Shown here piece after piece: positions 20,826 to 32,600 of a stretch of DNA of 64,000 nucleotides. Below the pieces are notes generated by a model. That model worked only from the letters and a program-made list of their open reading frames with translations. It was not told the DNA's origin and searched no databases. Origin of the DNA: Marsupella aquatica (lineage: Eukaryota > Marchantiophyta); assembly GCA_973895155.1 (NCBI GenBank), contig OZ316897.1, forward strand, positions 1,736,001 through 1,800,000, given 5' to 3'. Both the position numbers and the translations under genes were made by a program. Numbering within the stretch: position 1 is the first letter of the stretch; each line of letters opens with the position of its first letter.

Positions 20826-23582
20826 CTACAAGCCGATCATCTTGTCTTTGGCCTCCTCCAGCTCTTGGGATAAATCCTCAACCTCCTCATTAAGCCGGTG
20901 CGCCTCCTCTTTGGCCGTCTTGAGCTCCTCGTTTAAGATCTGCACAACCTCAAACTCCTGCTTATCCAAAGCGGCTCTTTGGGAATCGTTGATGCTTTCC
21001 AGCTTTGTAACCTCATCCGTCCATGCCTGCTTTGTCCTGGTTAGCTCCTCCTGAAGCTCCTTGCGTATCTGTTGGACTCAGCTTAGGTGATCATTGGCCG
21101 CTGTGCAAATGGCATCCTCATGCTTCTCACGCATGGCCTCCAACCGGTCAAGTAACTTGTCATACTTCCTTTGGGCTTCTGCCAAGGCCTTCTCGCTCTG
21201 GGTGGCCTGCTCCTTAGCCGTCTTTCTAAGCCTCTCGACTTGGGCGATTTAGACCCTGTACCTCTGCTTTTGAATCGGCTAACTTCAGCTCTACCTTCGT
21301 CAATTTTTCCTTGATCTGCTGGTTATCCAATTGGTAGTTTTCCAATTGGTTGTTCGGCACTTCCAATTCATGCATCTTAGCCCAGAGATCCTGCTGAGTT
21401 GGTTGATCAAATTCTGTCTTAGCAACTTCGGCTTCCATGGAGCGAAGCCAAGCGATTACCTCTTCTTTCTTTAATCGCTCCAACGTCATTGCCTCCTCCA
21501 ACCTTGTTTGGTCAGCCATTTCCTTTCTAAGAAATGGTCCGGATTCTAACTCATTGCCAAAGATTTCTAAGGCTAATAGTCCACACATGTCTCCATACTC
21601 CCTAGCCCGATCCCTGGCATATTTTGACCTGCTAGGTGATACTGGCAGCCAACAAGGCCATTTCTCCCAAGCTTCTGCCCGTAATTGATCAAAGTTAGTG
21701 AGAGGTTCGGCCTGCTTCTCACTAAGCCGTCTTATGTCCTCCGGTCAATCACCGCCTGGTAGCTGCCGTTCCTGCATGTCATTTTGGGCCCTCCCGTCAT
21801 CGAGTTTCTCCTTCAGACCTGCCTCGGCTTCCTTCATTCGGTCAAATTCCAATGGTGTCACGTCCGGTGGAGGAGACTCTGGGGTTATCTGATCCTCCAG
21901 CTTGCCATAAAAGACTGAGGGAAGTCTTCTACAAAACCTTCCCAACGTTCTCACTCCCGGCACCGGTCTCTCCCCATGATCGACAACTTCATCGTCGTAG
22001 TCATCCACATTAACCTGACTACCGAGCATGCCGGCCTCTTCTGCAAAGCCCCCAATCTCCTCCTGTGAGTATTGTTGGGCTGCCACAGGTTGATTTACCT
22101 CCACCGGTTCCTCCACTCGGGCCCGGCTAGAAGCTCTAGGGACTAGCCTCTCCGGACTTCGGCCTTGGCTTCATCTTCTGACTCCGAATCCATTTGCTCA
22201 TCTCCTTTCTTTCTTTCTTCGGCAGTCATCTTCCTCTCTACCAGTTGAATACCTGCATATGGGTTATTACGAGTAGGCCGTCGCAGCGGATTTCTCACCA
22301 CATCATATGTTATCACCTCTGGTTCCTTGAGAGGGAAATTCTCCCGTCCCTGGACTGCCTGTATTGCCGACCTCTTCTCTTGCCGTCGCTTGTTCAGGGG
22401 CTGCTCGTCCTCCTCCACCTCCTCAAGTGGTGCAGTGATCGGCATCCGCTCCTGTATAGGCAACACTGGTGCAAAAGATTGGCTTCTTGCATATCGGCAA
22501 AGTAATTGTAGATGGTACCCTAGTCTGGATACCGCTCCTTCCCCAATGCTCTGCTTCTCTTCATTTAATGCCTTCTTCAACTGCATTAAGAGATAGCCGT
22601 TGTAGTCTCGGCTTGAATCGATATTCTCCACCAAAAATACCTGGGCTTTGCCAATTTCTGCTCTCGGCAAAGTACAATGCAACGTGACTCTCAGAAAATC
22701 AATCAGCTGCCCTATATGCGGGTTTGTACATTGATTCCTGAAGAACCCATTTTTAGTGGAAGGCCCTGGAAATGACCTGAACTGGTCATCCGACAACGTC
22801 TTCCTTTGCTCCACCTTAGTCTTCCTTCCTGTTGGTAAAGCGAAGACGGCTTCGATAAACGCAGGTGTTAGTTTGAACACCTTTCCATACAACAGCGTCG
22901 TGTTGGAAGAAGCCTCCCAGCATCCCACGAAGTCCAACAGATCCTCATCTGGTATCTCAATTAACCACCATGGTAATCGGATGAATCCCTCTAAGCCAGT
23001 GTTGTTCATGTATCCCGAATACTTGTTATCCTAGATAGCACAGAAGACCTCATCTTCTTCTCGTGCAAACTGCAGTTGTAAGTTGGCAGGTAGCCTATCC
23101 GCCCAACCCGCCATAAACTTATCCTCTACTGCTCTATCACGAACTGGCATGGCTTCAGCCTTAGCCTGCCTCTCCGACCGGTTTTGCTTAGCTGGTGTTG
23201 TAGATGCCGAACTACCCTTACGCTTCATCTACTCCGTTCCTGAGAACTCTCCAAGAATGGCTTCCTTGCTCCAAGCCAAAGTGTGACCCTTCAACTCCCA
23301 CACCGGCTGCCCAGCGTTCTTAATCGCCTCCCTAATTCCAACGACTTGATTTTGTTGGATCAGCAATTTGTCAAGCTCGGCACTGGTGGGAGTCCATGCG
23401 AATTTCTCAAGGACCTCTTTTGTTCCCGCAAAATCCGCCTTGTGAATTCCCCATAACCGCGCAAGCTCCGCCCATTCCCTTGCTGCTCGTTCCGGCTCGA
23501 CATCTTCGTAAGTTGGTATGAGCTGCCGTGCTTCTTCAAGCAAACAACCCCAAAACTTGGCCGCTTGATTCACCGTGGTCAT
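20826..23582 (-). pseudogene. Long decayed retroelement ORF with coiled-coil C-terminal half
   Basis: Minus strand, about 900 codons, starting MTTVNQAAKFWG at 23582. Frame A runs to 22143 and crosses TAG stops at 23229-23231 and 23031-23033; each flanks continuous coding sequence. A frameshift near 22143 leads to frame B, with a TGA at 21745-21747. A second shift near 21240 leads to frame C, with a TGA near 21078, ending at TAG 20826. The N-terminal third is globular (RLPWWLIEIPDEDLLDFVGC near 22975). The middle is acidic and basic by turns. The last ~350 residues are a Glu/Lys/Leu coiled coil. I cannot name the family; gag-like or plant-mobile-element protein is a guess from context. All four internal stops are one C-to-T step from CAG or CGA. 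Confidence 0.6.
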
Positions 23583-24249
23583 TCCAGCAAAAGAGAAAAG
23601 AGCTTGAGCAATTCCCTAACCACCTCCCCCAATCGATCGGCAGCTGCTTCCACCTCCCTAGGTTGATCGAACAAGCAAATGAGCAAGTGTACAGAGTGTC
23701 GATCCCCTCCTTACGAAGCTGCCTCCTGATGGCTTACCTGATCAAGCCCAGATTAGGTCATAACCCTAATCCCACTTAATCGCGACCGTTGGATCCGATC
23801 CTATCACAATCTCCCCCGAACACGTTGTAATCGGCTTCGATCCTTATTCCATCTACCTAATCCTTATTTAGCCATTATTTTAGGCTTAACTAAGTACTTC
23901 GTGATCCTGGCAAGGCATCACATAAACATCAGTCAATTCGTAGCCTTGTGACGTTTGTAAAACTCTACTGTACTACCCTGGAGAAATTCAGGAAGTATTA
24001 AAGAAATGGATAAATCAGAAAATCAAAACTGCTATTATATTCATCATTACTGACTTTCAGAAGAGAAATTGTTTCAAAGTCCAATTTGATGATTGAATTG
24101 AAAATTGGTTTTCCTAGGAAGTTGGTTCTACAATAGTTTAGCCGTATGAGTAGGTGAGAATTTTTTAATTTTCTCACTTTTTCAGGTTTTGGGATTAGCA
24201 ATGGTGTATTCTTTTGAGTTTAGTGTTTGTGCTCCATGGACCTTTAAAC
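23583..24249. other. Upstream flank of the retroelement ORF
   Basis: No gene seen. Going away from the ORF start, the sequence turns from GC-balanced (to 23830) to AT-rich. An LTR or leader would be expected here, but neither a primer-binding site nor a copy of the family A or B LTR can be recognised. Confidence 0.35.
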
Positions 24250-24711
24250 ACTAAAGTTACAAAGTTAGACACAATTACGAGCTAGGCATGAATGCATTGT
24301 TACCCATCTGGAAGAAGACGAGGAATACAACGATGAACTGAGGAAGAATTTAGTGGCAAGAGTTTGAGCTCAGGTGATCTTGCACTGAATAATCAACCCC
24401 TCATAAATCAATGACTAAAACTAGACTGGGGCTGGACTTTGCAAAACAGGTCGAAATGTGTCAGCTACTGTCAAACGATTGCCTCCATGGAGTCCAAGAA
24501 TTCTTTTATTTTTTAATTTTCAAAACCGGGACAATACTCGGGAACCCTTCATGGAGTCCAAGAAATTTAAATAGAATGTCAGCTATCGTCAAAAGATTGC
24601 CTCCATGGAGTCCAATAAATTTAAACAAACACTCCCACAAACAGATGCAAGGGAAAAAGACACTACACAAGAGGGGATAAGAAACTTGAATTGAGTTAAG
24701 TCTCTAATTGA
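24250..24711 (-). repeat. Right arm of ~450-bp inverted repeat
   Basis: Reverse-complement partner of 16188-16633. The outer boundary is AGTCTCTAAT at 24701-24710. It shows the same three TTCTTGGACTCCATGG-type words (here as CCATGGAGTCCAA at 24484, a variant at 24550 and 24603). Small indels in the A/T run near 24505 separate the two arms. The arms enclose about 7.6 kb. Confidence 0.85.
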
Positions 24712-27178
24712 GAGGGAGCCAGGGGCAGAGAGTGTAAGATCATGGCCTGAAAAGAGATGGGTGCAAAAAGGGGAAAACTCAGAGTGGTCATTCCAATAGG
24801 CTGTGGGGGAGTCCCGAGGTACAGTTAATGCTGTTCCAGGGACTCGTCTCCTTGAATCTTTTTTAGGTGCGACATACACTTGACGGACCCCCTAATAAGC
24901 TGGAAAACCTGTTGTGATGGGCCCCCAATGTTTCATTTGTTACAATTTGGACCCCCTTTCACAATTTTATGTCATATGTTCTTGTCACAGGCCTTACAGG
25001 GTATAGAGATCCATTGTAGAACTGGAACCCAGCACATTGTATACTATGGACAGTGAACTATGACCGCATCGCCAATATTTGAACCATGCCCTTGAGTGAA
25101 CTAGGCAGTGGCCTGCTGGTATTCGTGGGAATTTCCAGTGATCAGATTGATCAGACAGTAAGTTTTTCATGGTATCAATAAATTTACCCTCTCCACCGCG
25201 GGAGTTTCACTCACGATTTGAATGTGTCCGCGGCAGTTCTGTCTGTGGCAATCCTGTCCATGGCAATCCGCGGATTGGTGATTGTGTGGGCAACAGTATA
25301 TATACTATAATAGGCATACCATATAAAAATATGGTTAAAAATAATGAAATATAATCAACCCAAAAAGTGTTAACGTGTCAATCAATGAATGGACTGAAAG
25401 AGCTTAACACCACCAAACGACCTTAACGGAGAAATCACCGACTATCCGAGCATGAGAACTTGTACAGGGCCGACCATCAGGTAGACACACGTGGCCGCAC
25501 CCCTTGAGGCTGATCAAGACTAAGGTCGTAATATTCTAAGGTGACATTCCCCAACTTTGGCGAAAACATAAAAAAAACATTAAAAATAGAAAAGGAGAAA
25601 ACCTCAAAGTTTACCTTGGTCGCAAATCTATCAATTACACTTTGGTAAATTCCGGCGTAAGTTTTCGTTGCCTTTGAGTGCGCTGTACAGTACATTACAG
25701 TACATTATCCGAACGCAACTTACTCTATGCCTCTGACCGTTAGTCAAACCTTAACCGTGGTTGCGATGAACGGCTCACATATCACGATCTCCGTGACGAG
25801 AAAGTCCAGGCCGTCCATTGTCGCACAGCCAACGGAATCAGGGGTCAGAAGTCTACCAGACAGTACCCACGCTTTGAACGCACTAGCCGTTGTCTTCGCC
25901 ATCGTCTCTCTCTGTGCTCAGGTGCTGCGTACTGTGCACATTGTGATTTGTGAGGTTGATTTTCGCAGTGCTCGAGCGAGGGATTGATGGGATTCATGAT
26001 GATTCATGATCGCACGCCAGTCTGTTCCTTCTGCGGAAATTTGTTGGACTCATCAGTCTGCTGCGCTTCTCGCACATGTAGATGACGTTTATTTTATGCT
26101 TCCGAGAAGCTGTTTCGGAGCTCTGGTCGGGAAGATTCACGGTCTGGCGAGCTTTGCCTAGATTGTCGTGGATTGACTTTCTGCTGGCTAGTGTTAGTCT
26201 AGCTGTTGTGTCGCGTTCTGAGCTCTCCCTGCTTCATCCGATTCTTCTTCCATTGTAGGCCCGCTTCTAGAATTTCTTTATCAAGCACTCGCAAGCTTTA
26301 CGGCGCTGTTTCGGCTTTGGTCTCATTTGGCAATGAGGGCCATTCTGGGTTGTCACTTTCTGCTGCGCTCTGAGATGTATCTAGCTCTTGATGAGTGACT
26401 TGACTTGGAATCCTTGAGGCTTGATCGTTTCTCAGACGTGTTACGTGCACACTGTTGTCGTAATTGTTGATCATCGCACTCTCACTCTAGACCCTAAGCA
26501 GTCGTTCCGTAAGGAATTGGAGAGGTGTCAGATTGTTGGGACTCTTTGCTTCGGTTCTGGATCTAGCTCTTGCTCCCCAGTTATTGCGCACAATGTTGTG
26601 ATAATTTGCTTTCGGTCTCTCAAGCAGCACACCCTACGCAGCTTGTTTCGCCAAGGAATTGGAGAGAGGTCAGGTTGTGGGTTTAGCCTGGATTGTGGTC
26701 GGGCGACTTCGGCGACGCAATTCGTTTCGATGATATGTGGAAGGAGCTGGCAATGAAACGCCTGAGAGAGCAAGGAAGAGGCATTTCCTACGACGCAGAG
26801 CAATTCACAGTTTCAGATGGCCGCCGACCTTTCTGCGCGGAAGCGAATTGTTGTTAGGGAATGTCTACAATTGTGTTGTTGGAGATCTTCTGATGCACGA
26901 TTGGAGCCCTGACAACCTCATGCGGATTGATGACCAGTGCCGGTGATGTGCGCAATTCATTTAACAAGGGGTACAAAATTATGCAGTTAATTATTCGACA
27001 GGGATTGGAGTTTGGGCTAACTTGTTGGCCTTCAGCTGTGTTTGAGGAGGAGAGTTCAATGCATTCGTCGATGAATCCAGCCTCGGACCTGAGATGTAGG
27101 AGGTGAATCCGTTTGTGTCACTCTGTATCTCCCCTCTCCGTAAAGCTCAGGATCGGATTATCAGCTGTTCAATAGAAT
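24712..27178. other. Intergenic stretch and upstream region of shugoshin
   Basis: 24712-25700 shows no gene. 25700-27178 is more GC-rich and probably holds promoter and leader of the shugoshin gene. It contains a partial duplication (AAGGAATTGGAGAG..TCAG..TTG at 26512-26541 and 26654-26680). Open frames at 25727-25987 and 26421-26756 lack domains and would be upstream ORFs if transcribed. Confidence 0.4.
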
Positions 27179-28354
27179 ATGAGGACCGAAAGGGATGTAA
27201 AAGACCCCTTGACGAGAACGTCACAGCGACGAAGGACGCTGTCGAATATCACCAACCTTTCTCTCTCCGCCAGTTGGGCCAGCGATGCTCGAGAGGGTCT
27301 GAAGGCCAAGACCCCAAGCAAGACACTGAGTTTCAACGAGTCTCAGCTTCGAGAGGAGAATACGGCATTGAAGAGGTTGCTGTCCGAGAAAGATGCCACC
27401 CTTGAATCACAGGCCGCCCAGCTGGATCAGATGCAGAAGGAGTTCTTCGTCCAATTACGCCGCCAGACGAAAGTGAACGAAGAGCTCATCTCGTACAACT
27501 CTCGCCTCTCCAAGGATGCGGGCCAACTGCGCGACCAGCTGAGACTTCTCCAGCATGAGTACTGTCAAATGACGGTGGCGTACAGGGTCAACCTGAGTGA
27601 GCTACAGGTCAAGCTTACGGAGGCGCAGGCTCTAAACGCGAGGGTCCTCGAACAGACAAACAAGTCTTCCACGGACCAATCGATCCCCAGCAACATATCA
27701 AGGAAACTAAGGAGTAGAAGTGCACAAAGGCGGCATTCAATTGGAAACATCGTAATGGACGAGGGCTGGAATGATTCGACCAACGTGGACAGTAGAAGCC
27801 AAAAGGATGGCGTGAGGAGGTCAGACTTAAGCAGACGGCGTCCGGCAGTCTCGAAAGAAAGTGGTGGATCTAGGCAGACTCAACAAAAGGCCGATGACCA
27901 ACTTCCTGCTGCACCACCTGCTAGGACGCCAAATTTATATTGTGATTTGATAGGACTCGATCCCATGCCCGAGGGAAGCTGTGAGGATGATAGTGATTCG
28001 CCACGAGCATCAACTAGTGAAGAGGCGAGCTCTAACGCCAGTGACGATTTTTGCAAGAGTGGAAAACCAGGGAGTACTTTAACGAGCGATTCCACCAGCA
28101 GGAGAGCAACATCTGGCTGCATTGATTCTACCCCTGCATCGGGGAAACGAGCTGCTCCAGCGGGGAAGAACACGAGGACATCCTCTGGTTGCTGTTCTGT
28201 CGCGAACTCTGTCTCGACACCCCATTTTTCCAGAAGGGTGGCGATTAATAGCAGCTTGAGCACTGAGAATGGAAGACCATTAAGGAGGGCTGTTGTGAAA
28301 GTTGGCACCTACGCTGAGCCTGCCCTGAATACAAAAATGCGAAGACCATCTTAG
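27179..28354 (+). CDS. SGO: Shugoshin-like cohesin protector
   Basis: 391 residues in one uninterrupted frame. The start region RRRTLSNITNLSLS matches the short conserved segment at the head of plant shugoshins. Residues ~52-160 form a coiled coil (ENTALKRLLSEKD; NEELISYNSRLSKDAGQLRDQ; LRLLQHEY), the dimerisation and PP2A-binding part of the family. A long Ser/Arg-rich, low-complexity middle follows. The last 23 residues hold the shugoshin C-terminal basic motif: Arg-rich, then YAEPALNTKMRRP. Shugoshin recruits PP2A to centromeres to keep Rec8 or Scc1 cohesin dephosphorylated until anaphase. Plant homologues usually have introns; none is needed here. Which plant paralogue (SGO1 or SGO2) it represents cannot be told. 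Confidence 0.85.
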   Translation: MRTERDVKDPLTRTSQRRRTLSNITNLSLSASWASDAREGLKAKTPSKTLSFNESQLREENTALKRLLSEKDATLESQAAQLDQMQKEFFVQLRRQTKVNEELISYNSRLSKDAGQLRDQLRLLQHEYCQMTVAYRVNLSELQVKLTEAQALNARVLEQTNKSSTDQSIPSNISRKLRSRSAQRRHSIGNIVMDEGWNDSTNVDSRSQKDGVRRSDLSRRRPAVSKESGGSRQTQQKADDQLPAAPPARTPNLYCDLIGLDPMPEGSCEDDSDSPRASTSEEASSNASDDFCKSGKPGSTLTSDSTSRRATSGCIDSTPASGKRAAPAGKNTRTSSGCCSVANSVSTPHFSRRVAINSSLSTENGRPLRRAVVKVGTYAEPALNTKMRRPS

Positions 28355-28694
28355 AACTAGCTTGGTACTAGCATCATACGATGACCATGCAGTTTTCAAT
28401 CTTGTGCCCATCTACTAGACAGGTTTCTCACTGTCTATCCTATCATTGTAATTTTTTGGGGAGATCATGGGCATGCTGATTTGAGCTGGTGGAGGTATAC
28501 TCTCCAAGGACCCATATACTCTCTGGTAGAATTGTAGTTAGTGTCGTTCAGTTCTCTGTTCATAGAGTCAAAGCTCAAAGGGCTCGGTTGTTCTCGATTT
28601 GGCGCAGTTCTCATTATCTGAAATGACAAGATTGGATCCCATCTGTTTTGTGATGGTGATCTCTCCTACTGAGCGATTGCTCTTCCACTGAAAT

Positions 28695-29216
28695 TCAAAA
28701 CAAAATGAATTGTCGCAAGACTTGCTCGACGGTCACGTTGGTATGGTGAAATAAGTCTTGCTTAATATCGGAGTGCAGCATTATCATTGTATCTTGAAAC
28801 CACCGAAACACGCATCCGTCATATCTCGTGTGCGCTTCAATCTTGCGAGGTTGATAACCTTGTTCACTAATTGAGAAGAAGATTGCGCAGGATACTTCTA
28901 TGTCTTGTTCATAATTTAGTGTTAGTCTGGAAATCGTTGCCCTCCATGCAACTCTGAGATCAAGAGCTGACCTGACCTTCAGTTTTTTTCTGGGTGGCCC
29001 TTGCATTCGTTTCAGCTCCAATTCTTCGGTCACTGAAATTTCCCGCTTCAGGTCCCTTACCCAGCATCCATTGCTCGTCATGCTCAATTTAATGTGGAAC
29101 CGAATCGGAACCTGGATGGATGACCACATTCTCATCGTACCCTGCACTGCAGCCCAGACCTTTACACTGTAGTCGTCCCCCCTACCCCTCCTCCCGGAAT
29201 CGACTGTTCTGTCCAC
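28695..29216 (-). CDS. Hypothetical protein, convergent with shugoshin
   Basis: 173 codons on the minus strand, ATG at 29216. Not recognised. The protein is mixed alpha/beta in composition, with a basic cluster in the middle (QGPPRKKLKVRSALDLR, resembling a nuclear-localisation signal) and a Trp/Phe-containing C-terminal third. It ends 340 bases from the shugoshin stop, tail to tail. Good length for chance in this base composition but not decisive. It could be a real small gene, one exon of a larger one, or noise. Confidence 0.3.
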   Translation of the reverse strand: MDRTVDSGRRGRGDDYSVKVWAAVQGTMRMWSSIQVPIRFHIKLSMTSNGCWVRDLKREISVTEELELKRMQGPPRKKLKVRSALDLRVAWRATISRLTLNYEQDIEVSCAIFFSISEQGYQPRKIEAHTRYDGCVFRWFQDTMIMLHSDIKQDLFHHTNVTVEQVLRQFILF

Positions 29217-29344
29217 GTTTTATGGTAGAAATCCAATGACGCTGCTGCTCAAGAACTTCCAAAATCATGTGAGCTACGAAGGAAGGGGAGTTTTGTCAGC
29301 AAGCGCTTTTTGCGGAAAGTAGTACAGTAGTTCTTTTCCTTCCC

Positions 29345-29698
29345 TCACTGGAATGCTTTTGATTTTGATGAGAGATAAGGGTGATGGACACGAAGCATTT
29401 TGTGAGCTATGCGATGCAGCTTTACATCTTGAGAGAACAGCTCGTCCGAGGCAAAATGGATACAATCATGCCCTCTGCCAATGAAACAAGCCCCCATGTC
29501 TGCCTCCGTCAAGTCCGTGCCTGAGTCCAATTGCACAGAAAAGGAAACGGAGGAAACGGACAGTGCACAGAGAAGAAAAAGGAGAGTGCCAAGTATAGAC
29601 CTAGGTGTGGGGAGGGTCCCTAGGCTGTAAATGCTGTCCAGAATAATGGTTAATATGTAATCACGAGTCCTATGCCCACAGGGAGTCCCCTGCAGCAT
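29345..29698 (-). CDS. Hypothetical ORF with one hydrophobic segment
   Basis: 117 codons, minus strand. One predicted membrane-type stretch (ILGTLLFLLCALSVSSVSFSV) lies after a charged N-terminus, and the C-terminal half is soluble with several His. No family recognised. It lies upstream of the 28695-29216 ORF on the same strand in another frame, so the two could be exons of one gene; no convincing splice pair was found. Confidence 0.2.
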   Translation of the reverse strand: MLQGTPCGHRTRDYILTIILDSIYSLGTLPTPRSILGTLLFLLCALSVSSVSFSVQLDSGTDLTEADMGACFIGRGHDCIHFASDELFSQDVKLHRIAHKMLRVHHPYLSSKSKAFQ

Positions 29699-32600
29699 TT
29701 ATGGGGCAGCATGGGGAAGCTCATGAAGCACATATGTCCTAGGGGTGCCCATTTCCTCTATCAATGATCAGGACTAACAACAAATAAAGGCATGATACCT
29801 TATTATAATTATCAGGACGAAGAACAAATAAATGCATGATACCTTATTATAATTATAGATTTCTGGGAAACTAAAGCCTGGATGGAGCTCTACTTTGTCT
29901 ATGAAGCCTGGATGGACTTGCAAAGAACATTTAAACTGACTTAGGTAACATTGCTTACATTTTTGATTGAAATGTGACCTGTAAATGATCTCCTTACCGT
30001 TTGCATCCGGTTTCAATTACATTATCAAACCGATTTCCTTGGTAACTTGATGACCTTGAACCTGAAAGACGTCAAGATGTCATGCCATTTTTCAGGATCA
30101 CCATGACGTCTTGACTACCTCTCCCCAAGGTAGTCAAAGTAGTCAACTGCGATCGGCAACTGGGTCCTTTTTTTCCCCGGTCCTTGTTCTTTTCATAATC
30201 TATTGCCCGGAAACTCATGATGGGTTACTTAGTTCTTTGTGTACCACACTTGTGATTTCTATAATCTATTTCCCGGAAACTAGTGAATTGTTATTTCTTA
30301 CTGTACCACATTTACATGATATGAAGACGGTCTGGGCTGGGTTAAGTTGCAGGGCATAGAATTATGAGAATACAAATGGGAAGTAGAATAATTAAGCTTG
30401 GGGGCATTTACATGTTAACATGATGTAAAGAAGGTCTGGCTCGGGTTAAGTTGTAGGGCACACAATTATGAGGAATAGAAGCATGGAGTAGAACAGTTCA
30501 GCTCGAAAAGCAAGATCGAGGCTCATTACGACACTCATACATACCTGCCGCATCTGCTTCCCAATGATTATGAAGTTTTCTAAGTGTAACTACTTTTGGG
30601 TATGATTGTGCCAGTAGGTTTTGAACTGGGGATCTGACCCGCCCCAATGACCTACGGAAAGCAGATATGACTTGCAACCGATACTCAACCCCCAATTCAA
30701 CCTAATATCATTCTGGCACCGAGGGGCAACGGGGAGCCACATATTGGCAAATCAATGTTAATTTGCATTGACTAGCCTTGATCTTACCCTTTGTTCTTAA
30801 TGTAAAACAGGTTACCCGCTGTTAGAAATTATCTACTGTGGAGATGTGGAAGTGGAGTTACAAGAGGAGAGGGGTCAATGTTTCTGTGCCTAGAACCCCC
30901 ACTTGTCTCACTTGCCCCCTAACAACAATTACATTTGCAACAACAACCTCAACTAAAAATATGACAATTAATCCACATTAATTACCCTTTTGAATTTGCC
31001 AGTGATTTTGCAAAGAATGGGATTATACAAGTGGCATCAAGTTTGCATCAACAACAACAACTAAAAATATGACATATCTGCAACAACAACCACCTAGCTG
31101 AACAAAATGACAGTTTAGCAATCACAGCATCACTGCACCCACAGCATGGCTGGAACAACAACACTTGCAAAAACCACATGGCTGCAAATGATAAACTTGT
31201 CAAAATGGCAATGTACTTTCATAGGAATGACCTGGTTGCAGTGACAACTTGGCCACAACAATAATTGCGCGACGCACTAGCATTGCGCCTGTTTATTCTA
31301 GAACTCACAATTGAAGTTTATGACAAAGCCCTTAGAATGAAGCCAGAGCCCATTATCTCTTGTAACATTTTTAAAATTTAGACTGTACTTGTGAGTAGAG
31401 ATGGGTATCGGGGTACACACATGTATTCAGGGTAGTACACATTGAAGCTGCACGAGATGGTTTGGAGAATAACCTGTTTCCAAGCTGGTTGATAAGCTCA
31501 AAGAGAACCGGTTGCAGGAGAGACATAGATGGAGATGGAGATGGAGATGAAACTTGAGACCGTCCGGACCCTTGAGTGATAGTTGTAACATGCAGCTTGG
31601 CTCTCTGCAACATAAAGTTTGTATGCAGGACGTAAATTCCAACAATGCCGTGCGCTCATTTGCAAAACAAATAGTCTTTTCGTTTGATCAGAGTGGCAGA
31701 CAGTAGGAGCATCCCAAGTTTCAGCTTGTAATTAATTCACAGATTCACTCATGCAAAAGTTATGTTGACTGCATGTCACTCAGCATATTCTCTTGCACTG
31801 AAAACTCAAGTTTTCTGGTCCCATCAGTAGAAGTTTGTGAGCTATAATCTCAGATAGGGACTCCTTCCAAAACATTTTTCTCAGATAATATTTCTAAGCT
31901 TGCACATGATCTATCTAGTACAACATGATAGGCTTCTAGAGTAAAACAACCACACTTTCATACAAAATAGCATTGTGTGATCCCATCCAAGTTCAAAGGC
32001 TTGGATGGAGATCTCATCTGAGGTAATTTGAAGAGACAATAGAAACAGGCACAAAGAAATATGAAAGAGCCATAACATTCACCGTTGCCCAGGAAAACTC
32101 AAAGGAAACCTGGGTATAAAGCATAATCTTAAAAGTGACCAAGGTGTAATCATAAGCCCCAGCGCAAGCAAGCATCTAAGTGTGGGGGAAGTGTTTATTT
32201 CAGATCTTTTTATATAACAGTGCACTCACAGCAAATACAAGAGTGGATACAAGAAAACAAACCTTAGCAGAATGAAACAAACCGTAGCGGAATGATTCTC
32301 AGCCTTGACACACTTTTAGTTGGCAACCTCTATCCACAAGCTTTCCTTCCATTGATACCACCATGAAACTCAAATTTAAGCGAGATATGAGAACTCTTCC
32401 CAGCCCAAATACTATGCCAGTCTATATGAGGCCAAAATGAGTTATCTGAGATTTTGGAGATTCTGCCAAGTGTTACCGGAAATAAAATTTCAGGAGCTTT
32501 CCAACTAAACCACATATGCAAGTATAAGGTTTATAGTTGGTGATATATTACTGTGAACGAACAATATTACCGACGCAAGTTTATACGGTTGGTCGGATGC

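Noticed and set aside
22143-23009. Host gene encoding a 288-residue protein
   Set aside because: The same frame continues on both sides across stop codons and lies in retroelement context, so it is a fragment of a longer dead ORF.
27880-28308. 142-codon minus-strand ORF
   Set aside because: Antisense to the low-complexity middle of shugoshin; no domain.
30600-30660. B-box-like sequence on the minus strand (AGTTCAAAACC) suggesting a SINE
   Set aside because: No A box at the right distance and no poly(A) end or target duplication seen.
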